The notes under the pieces: model-generated
Seen by the model: the letters and a program-made list of their open reading frames with translations, nothing else
What the model was told of the DNA's origin: nothing
The model's database searches: none
In this document: positions 59,133 through 64,000 of the stretch, piece after piece
Layout of the letters: each line of letters opens with the position of its first letter
Position numbering within the stretch: position 1 is the stretch's first letter
DNA from: Domibacillus indicus
GTDB lineage: Bacteria > Bacillota > Bacilli > Bacillales > Domibacillaceae
Reading direction: 5' to 3'
Length of the DNA: 64,000 nt
Assembly: GCF_000970685.1 (NCBI RefSeq)
Contig: NZ_LAJB01000003.1
Coordinates: 186,001 to 250,000 of the forward strand
Translations under genes and position numbers: made by a program

Positions 59133-60644
59133 TCAAAAAAGGTGCTCACGAATAAACTTCGCATACTTTCTTACCGTAGAAGCCGATACACTGTATTTTT
59201 CCCCGGCTTCTGCCTGGCTAAACGATTCCCCGCGCAGTTTCCGCCAGACATATTCCATTGCCGCTGCGAGGCCGGCCGGCTTTGAAAGAGCGGCTTTCTG
59301 ATACTGCAGCTCAAGAAAAACCGAAAACCACATAAGAAACAGGCCCGCTTCCTCCGGACCAAGCGGCCGAAAATGGCGATACAGAACAAGGGCTGTTTCA
59401 TGCGCAAGGCGCGTGTTCATTTCCGTTAAAAGCGAGCTGTCCACCGGCATTCCGAGAATATCAGCCATGTAAATTTTTTCATGCGGCTGCAAATGGTCAA
59501 TATCACAAAAATCAGGATGGGTCATCACTTCTTTATGATCGCCTGCAAGCGACAGCAAAAAAATTCCAAACAAACGCTCTTCTTCGCGCTCCCCATTCAA
59601 ATATCCGGTGATTGCCTCGGGATTGCGCTCTATGTCACTTTCAGCTCTGGCAGAATTCCACGGCTCAAGACCTTCTTTTTCCGGACTTTCCCGGAGAACC
59701 TGCTTCCAGGCAGACCTTGCTGTTTGCGGCCGTCCTGTATAATGGGCGGCGTATGCCAGCCAGTAGTAAAATCCTGTATCTCCTTCGAATCCGCTTTTCT
59801 GCAGTTTTTTCAGCCAGCGGTATGCCTCTTCATAACGCCCGATTAAAGCAAACGTGGCCCCGATTTTAAACTGCTGGTCCGGAATAAGCGGCTGGATTTT
59901 CGCCAGCTTATCCGCTAGATCATTAAGAGAGTCCTGCTTCTTTTCATAAAAATAAAAAACGATTTTGTTGCAGAGCGCGTGCAGATTGCCGGTGTTGCGT
60001 TCCAGCACATCTTCAAGCACATTGTGTGCTTTTTCCGACTGGCCCAGGTAGAAATACGCCAGGGCAAGATTGTTGTAGGCTGCCCAAAAGTCCGGGTATT
60101 TTTCCACTGTTTTTTCCAGGTGAGAGGCTGCTTTTGCAAAATGACCGCTTTCAAGCAGATAGCGTGATTGTTCCTGCATCTCCATCATATCATCCTGCTC
60201 TGATAAATCATCAAATGCTTCTTCACTGTCGAGAGTGATTAAATCAAGCAGGTCCTCGGCATCTTCTTTGTATTCGCCCTGTTTGTCTGACTCTAAATAC
60301 TTCTGTGCATGGCGGAACGCTTCTTTAAAGGAACCAAGGTGCGCATAATTATTTGCCAGAAAATAGTGGCATTCCGTCATTTGGGGATCAAGATCATCCA
60401 GTACGAAATGAAGCAGGCCATTCGACTGTTCATAATGCCCTAGCTCGGTTTCTACAATCGCCAGCTGGCAGGCGATAATGGGTTCCAGCGGCTCGAGATC
60501 CATTGCCCGCGAAAAATACTTTTTCGCTTTTAAAAGCTCTCTTTTTTCGAGTGCTTTCATTCCTTTTATATAATAAAACTCTCCTGTCGGAAAAAAGGAG
60601 ACAATGTTCTCTTTTTGTTTCCGGCGAATTGAGTCATTTTCCAT
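59133..60644 (-). CDS. TPR-repeat protein, YvcD-like, with C-terminal HTH-like segment
   Basis: This 503-residue protein is built of tetratricopeptide repeats, for example KGMKALEKRELLKAKKYFSR at the N-terminus and NNLALAYFYLGQSEKAHNVL near 195. The C-terminus ends with SFSQAEAGEKYSVSASTVRK, a likely helix-turn-helix. It has no signal peptide. It corresponds in position to B. subtilis YvcD between his and trxB genes. The function is unknown; TPR domains imply protein partners. Confidence 0.85.
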   Translation of the reverse strand: MENDSIRRKQKENIVSFFPTGEFYYIKGMKALEKRELLKAKKYFSRAMDLEPLEPIIACQLAIVETELGHYEQSNGLLHFVLDDLDPQMTECHYFLANNYAHLGSFKEAFRHAQKYLESDKQGEYKEDAEDLLDLITLDSEEAFDDLSEQDDMMEMQEQSRYLLESGHFAKAASHLEKTVEKYPDFWAAYNNLALAYFYLGQSEKAHNVLEDVLERNTGNLHALCNKIVFYFYEKKQDSLNDLADKLAKIQPLIPDQQFKIGATFALIGRYEEAYRWLKKLQKSGFEGDTGFYYWLAYAAHYTGRPQTARSAWKQVLRESPEKEGLEPWNSARAESDIERNPEAITGYLNGEREEERLFGIFLLSLAGDHKEVMTHPDFCDIDHLQPHEKIYMADILGMPVDSSLLTEMNTRLAHETALVLYRHFRPLGPEEAGLFLMWFSVFLELQYQKAALSKPAGLAAAMEYVWRKLRGESFSQAEAGEKYSVSASTVRKYAKFIREHLF

Positions 60645-60713
60645 GAAAATCCTCCGTGCGTTCTAAATGTTTAACTTATGTAGTATATCACACGTATTCA
60701 CAGAAAAATAGAT

Positions 60714-60743
60714 AAAAAGCCGGACCAAAAATGGGCCGGCTTT
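60714..60743 (-). terminator. Terminator of the histidine operon
   Basis: AAAGCCGGCCC and GGTCCGGCTTT pair with a bulge, followed by a T run on the minus strand, just after hisI. Confidence 0.8.
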
Positions 60744-60746
60744 CTA

Positions 60747-61376
60747 TTACTCTTTGTTTTTTCCTTCATGTCTGCGTGCAAGGACAGACAGGACATCATC
60801 CAGCGCCAGATCCTGCTCACGCAGCAGGACAAGCAGATGGTATAAAAGATCTGCTGCTTCCCATTGAAGCTCTTCCTTGTCGCGGTTTTTCGCGGCAATG
60901 ATCACTTCTGCCGCTTCTTCGCCGACTTTTTTCAAAATTTTATCGACACCTTTTTCAAACAGGTATGTCGTATATGCCCCTTCCGGACGATTTTGCTCGC
61001 GGTCGGCAATCACCTGCTCCAGCTGCTGCAAAATAGAATATGGCAATGACGCACTGTCTTCTCCGTAAAACGGTTCATCAAAACAGCTTGTTGTACCACG
61101 GTGGCAGGCAGGGCCGGCCGGCTCTACTTTAACAACGATGGCATCTTTATCGCAGTCAAACTGCATGGAGACGACTTTCTGTTTGTTTCCGCTTGTTGCC
61201 CCTTTGTTCCAGAGTTCCTGGCGGGACCGGCTGTAAAACCAGGTTTCCCCTGTTTCCATCGTTTTTTGAAGAGATTCTTTGTTCATATAAGCGAGCGTTA
61301 GTACTTCATACGTAGTCGCATCCTGCACAATGGCAGGAACGAGCCCTTTTTCATCAAATTTCACTTCGTCAATCAT
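60747..61376 (-). CDS. hisI: Bifunctional phosphoribosyl-AMP cyclohydrolase / phosphoribosyl-ATP pyrophosphatase (HisIE)
   Basis: This 209-residue fusion carries the HisI cyclohydrolase domain (about 1-110, with [20 protein letters not shown] holding metal ligands) and the HisE pyrophosphatase domain (about 112-209, [19 protein letters not shown]). It catalyses steps 2 and 3 of histidine synthesis. It is the last gene of the operon; its start overlaps the hisF stop by 4 bases. Confidence 0.96.
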   Translation of the reverse strand: MIDEVKFDEKGLVPAIVQDATTYEVLTLAYMNKESLQKTMETGETWFYSRSRQELWNKGATSGNKQKVVSMQFDCDKDAIVVKVEPAGPACHRGTTSCFDEPFYGEDSASLPYSILQQLEQVIADREQNRPEGAYTTYLFEKGVDKILKKVGEEAAEVIIAAKNRDKEELQWEAADLLYHLLVLLREQDLALDDVLSVLARRHEGKNKE

Positions 61377-62131
61377 CTGACGTTCACCTCTGCATTTCGC
61401 AAAAATTGTTTTACCTCTCCAACGCCCGTTTCTTTATAGTGAAAAATAGAAGCGGCAAGCGCTGCATCGGCTTTCGCTTTTGTAAACACATCCATAAAAT
61501 GCTCCGCATTCCCTGCGCCGCCTGAAGCAATCACTGGAACGGAGACAGCCTCGCCGACCGCTTTTGTCAGCGCAATATCGAAGCCCTGCTTGCTTCCGTC
61601 TTCATCCATGCTTGTCAGCAAAATTTCACCGGCTCCGCGTTCAACCGCTTCTTTCGCCCAGTCAATGACTGTCCGCTCTGTCGGTGTGCGCCCGCCGTGT
61701 GTATAAACACGCCATGTGCCAATGGATTCATCGTATTTTGCATCAATCGCAATGACAATACACTGCGATCCAAAAAAGGCAGCTCCTTCGCTGATTAAAT
61801 CTGGATTGTTTACAGCCGCTGTATTTAATGATACTTTATCTGCGCCCGCACGTAAAATACGTTTCATGTCTTCAAGTGCGTTAATGCCGCCGCCGACCGT
61901 AAAAGGAATCGCCAGCTCTGAAGCCACGGCCTGGACAACATCGACCATTGTTTTTCTTCCTTCCACTGATGCGGAAATATCCAGGAAAACTAATTCGTCT
62001 GCCCCCTGCTCATCATAAACGCGGGCAAGCTCGACCGGGTCCCCCGCATCACGCAGTTCGACAAATTGAATGCCTTTGACAACCCGTCCTTCTTTTACAT
62101 CAAGGCACGGGATAATCCGTTTTGTCATCAT
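61373..62131 (-). CDS. hisF: Imidazole glycerol phosphate synthase cyclase subunit
   Basis: This 252-residue TIM barrel has [13 protein letters not shown] with catalytic Asp near 11, [20 protein letters not shown] with the second catalytic Asp near 130, and phosphate-binding [11 protein letters not shown]. With HisH it makes imidazole glycerol phosphate and AICAR. Stop and start codons overlap with hisA and hisI. Confidence 0.97.
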   Translation of the reverse strand: MMTKRIIPCLDVKEGRVVKGIQFVELRDAGDPVELARVYDEQGADELVFLDISASVEGRKTMVDVVQAVASELAIPFTVGGGINALEDMKRILRAGADKVSLNTAAVNNPDLISEGAAFFGSQCIVIAIDAKYDESIGTWRVYTHGGRTPTERTVIDWAKEAVERGAGEILLTSMDEDGSKQGFDIALTKAVGEAVSVPVIASGGAGNAEHFMDVFTKAKADAALAASIFHYKETGVGEVKQFLRNAEVNVR

Positions 62132-62859
62132 TCGCCTGCCACCTCCAGCGCTTCTTTAACGGTAAAGCGGCCCGTGTAAATGGACTTCCCGCAGATCGCA
62201 CCGGACAGTCCATCCTGCTTCCATTCAGCCAGCTCACGCAGATCATCCAGTGAACTGACACCGCCTGAAGCAATAACACTTTTGCCGGTTGCACGGGCAA
62301 GTTCAGCTGTTGCTTCCGTATTTGGGCCTGACAGCATGCCGTCATTGGCAATATCAGTGAAAATAAATGTTTCTGCGCCAGCTTCAGCAAATTCCTTTGC
62401 AAGGTCAACCGCTTTGACAGAAGAGGTTTCAAGCCAGCCATGGGTTGCTACATAGCCGTTTTTCGCATCAAGCCCAATGGCAATTTTACTTCCATATGTA
62501 CGAAGCCAGCTCTTAACAAGTTCCGGCTCTTTCACTGCGAGACTGCCAATAATAACCCGGTCTACCCCATTATCCAAATAATGCTTCACGTCTTCCTCCG
62601 TCCGGATACCGCCGCCGATCTGGACTTTTGCATCAAGCTCCCGGGCTGCCTGGATAACATACTGGTCATTTACACGCTGACCGTCCTTTGCACCGTCAAG
62701 GTCCACCATATGAATCCACTCCGCACCCTGCTCTACGAACGATTTTGCCATATCAAACGGTGAATCCCCGTAGACCGTTTCCTGGTCATAATCTCCCTGC
62801 ACAAGGCGGACGCATTTGCCGCCGCGCATGTCGATTGCCGGGTAAATTGTAAAACTCAT
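62128..62859 (-). CDS. hisA: Phosphoribosylformimino-5-aminoimidazole carboxamide ribotide isomerase
   Basis: This 243-residue TIM barrel has [18 protein letters not shown] with catalytic Asp8, [14 protein letters not shown] with the second catalytic Asp and [11 protein letters not shown] near the C-terminus. It performs the Amadori isomerisation of histidine synthesis. It overlaps hisH and hisF by 4 bases each. Confidence 0.97.
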   Translation of the reverse strand: MSFTIYPAIDMRGGKCVRLVQGDYDQETVYGDSPFDMAKSFVEQGAEWIHMVDLDGAKDGQRVNDQYVIQAARELDAKVQIGGGIRTEEDVKHYLDNGVDRVIIGSLAVKEPELVKSWLRTYGSKIAIGLDAKNGYVATHGWLETSSVKAVDLAKEFAEAGAETFIFTDIANDGMLSGPNTEATAELARATGKSVIASGGVSSLDDLRELAEWKQDGLSGAICGKSIYTGRFTVKEALEVAGE

Positions 62860-63494
62860 AGTATTTCCTCCGATCGTTCCATCGCTTTTGCAAAGTTTGT
62901 TAACAGCTGCATTCCGGTTGCACTGCTTTTTTCCGGGTGGAACTGCATGCCGGATACGTTATCCTGCCCGACAACGGCCGGTACCGGCACCCCGTATTCC
63001 GCACTGGCGAGAAGAGCGCTGTCCTCCACTCCATCCGCATAGTACGAATGAACAAAATAAACATAGCCGTCTTCAATTCCTTCAAGTACAGGCGCATCCT
63101 GGTGAAAATGCAGCTTGTTCCAGCCCATATGCGGCACCTTCAGCCGGTCGCCACTTTGATCGCGGTCCGGAATACGGACAATGCGGCCTTTTAACAGTCC
63201 AAGGCCTTCAAACAAGCCGTTTTCTTCGCTTTCTTCAAATAAAAGCTGCATTCCGAGGCAAATGCCTAAAAGCGGACGGCCGCTTTCGACGTACTGATAA
63301 ATAAACTGGTCAAGCTCTTTTTCACGAAGGCGAGCCATTGCATCTTTAAATGCGCCGACGCCCGGCAGGATAACGCCTATTGTGCTGTTTAATTCTTCCG
63401 GTGATTCACTAATGATATAAGGGATGCCAATCCGCTCCAGCGCCTTGGACACGCTGAACAGATTGCCCATGCCATAATCGATAATGCCGATCAT
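62856..63494 (-). CDS. hisH: Imidazole glycerol phosphate synthase glutaminase subunit
   Basis: This 212-residue class I glutamine amidotransferase has the nucleophile Cys in [17 protein letters not shown], and the His and Glu of the triad in [12 protein letters not shown]. It supplies ammonia to HisF. Its start immediately follows hisB. Confidence 0.97.
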   Translation of the reverse strand: MIGIIDYGMGNLFSVSKALERIGIPYIISESPEELNSTIGVILPGVGAFKDAMARLREKELDQFIYQYVESGRPLLGICLGMQLLFEESEENGLFEGLGLLKGRIVRIPDRDQSGDRLKVPHMGWNKLHFHQDAPVLEGIEDGYVYFVHSYYADGVEDSALLASAEYGVPVPAVVGQDNVSGMQFHPEKSSATGMQLLTNFAKAMERSEEIL

Positions 63495-64000
63495 TTACAA
63501 CATCCCCTTCGTTGATGGTACACCCTTTACACGCGGGTCAATCGTGACCGCCTCATCAATCGCGCGGGCCATTGCTTTAAAGACCGCTTCAATCATGTGG
63601 TGCGTATTCGTCCCATAGTGAATGATCACATGCAGATTTATGCGGGCTTCCAGAGCAAATTTCCATAAAAATTCATGCACAAGCTCTGTGTCAAACGTGC
63701 CGACTTTTTGAGAAGGAAAGTCCGCTCCGCGAATTTCAAAATGCGGGCGGTTGCTTAAGTCCACCACTACCTGCGCCAGTGTATCATCCATTGGCACAAA
63801 GAAATTTCCATACCGTTTAATGCCTTTTTTATCCCCAAGTGCTTCTTTTAACGCCATGCCAAGCACAATGCCGATGTCTTCTGTTGTATGGTGATCGTCG
63901 ACCTCCACATCGCCGTCTGCTTTTACCGTTAAATCAAAGTGGCCGTGGCGCGTAAACAAATCGAGCATATGATCCATGAACGGCACGCCTGTTTTTATAT
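63495..64000 (-). CDS. hisB: Imidazoleglycerol-phosphate dehydratase (5' end beyond window)
   Basis: The frame is open to the window edge, giving about 168 residues of HisB. Metal-binding histidine motifs are visible: [17 protein letters not shown] and [16 protein letters not shown]. An internal ATG at 63986 is not the start, because the reading frame continues upstream with family-like sequence ([14 protein letters not shown]). It dehydrates imidazole glycerol phosphate. It belongs to the hisB-H-A-F-I operon. Confidence 0.95.
   Translation of the reverse strand, partial: IKTGVPFMDHMLDLFTRHGHFDLTVKADGDVEVDDHHTTEDIGIVLGMALKEALGDKKGIKRYGNFFVPMDDTLAQVVVDLSNRPHFEIRGADFPSQKVGTFDTELVHEFLWKFALEARINLHVIIHYGTNTHHMIEAVFKAMARAIDEAVTIDPRVKGVPSTKGML

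Overview
The window looks like a chromosomal segment of a Gram-positive, endospore-forming-type Bacillaceae (Bacillus sensu lato). The evidence is gene order as well as gene content: hisB-H-A-F-I, a YvcD-like TPR protein, trxB, yvcI-rapZ-yvcK-whiA-crh, clpP, rpoN, cggR-gapA-pgk-tpiA-gpmI-eno, secG, est, rnr, smpB and ssrA all lie on the minus strand in the order known from Bacillus subtilis. Ribosome binding sites are strong (GGAGG type), sigma-A promoters are abundant, and Bacillus regulators such as TnrA, Crh, CggR, WhiA and a CtsR box are present. I do not assign a genus.

Region by region: 1-3307 (minus) holds a sugar ABC transporter (permease cut by the window edge, binding lipoprotein) under a cre/LacI-type control region, plus an inositol-dehydrogenase-like oxidoreductase. 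3472-13926 is a candidate cyclic-di-GMP and phosphorelay controlled exopolysaccharide module. Its plus-strand operon encodes an Hpt-REC-GGDEF-REC protein, a membrane-anchored HEAT-repeat protein, a processive family-2 glycosyltransferase and a CheY-like receiver. It converges on a minus-strand operon for a hybrid histidine kinase and a membrane-anchored glycosidase-like protein. 14015-21480 carries RodA, a thioredoxin-like protein, a Zur-box-preceded CobW GTPase, an HxlR/nitroreductase pair, a small secreted protein and an OmpR/HK two-component system. 21507-25716 is iron and haem acquisition (YclNOPQ-type siderophore transporter and an IsdG/HmoA-type monooxygenase with Fur boxes). 26000-31211 is mixed (MMPL transporter, Hsp20, DUF2268 peptidase, small Gly/Tyr and Pro/Tyr-rich proteins, GNAT). 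31380-38202 holds HflX, UppP, an AbrB-type regulator, TnrA with two boxes fitting TGTNA-N7-TNACA, and a PglF/PglD-like nucleotide-sugar pair. 38543-64000 is the conserved core: trans-translation and RNA decay, lower glycolysis, sigma-54, ClpP, tRNA-Arg, the crh/whiA/yvcK/rapZ cluster, TrxB and the end of the histidine operon.

Two families of dispersed, hairpin-forming repeats occupy the longer gene-poor gaps: a GC-rich composite element at about 32940-33372 and 53650-53925, and a short unit repeated in tandem at about 25803-25914 and, inverted, at 57788-57951. The most system-like novelty candidate is the 3472-13926 signalling/exopolysaccharide module. The most unusual single observation is the tmRNA tag, which reads GKQQTQLQAA. 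No CRISPR array, prophage, insertion sequence or riboswitch was recognised. All assignments come from reading the sequence and from family knowledge; no database search was run.
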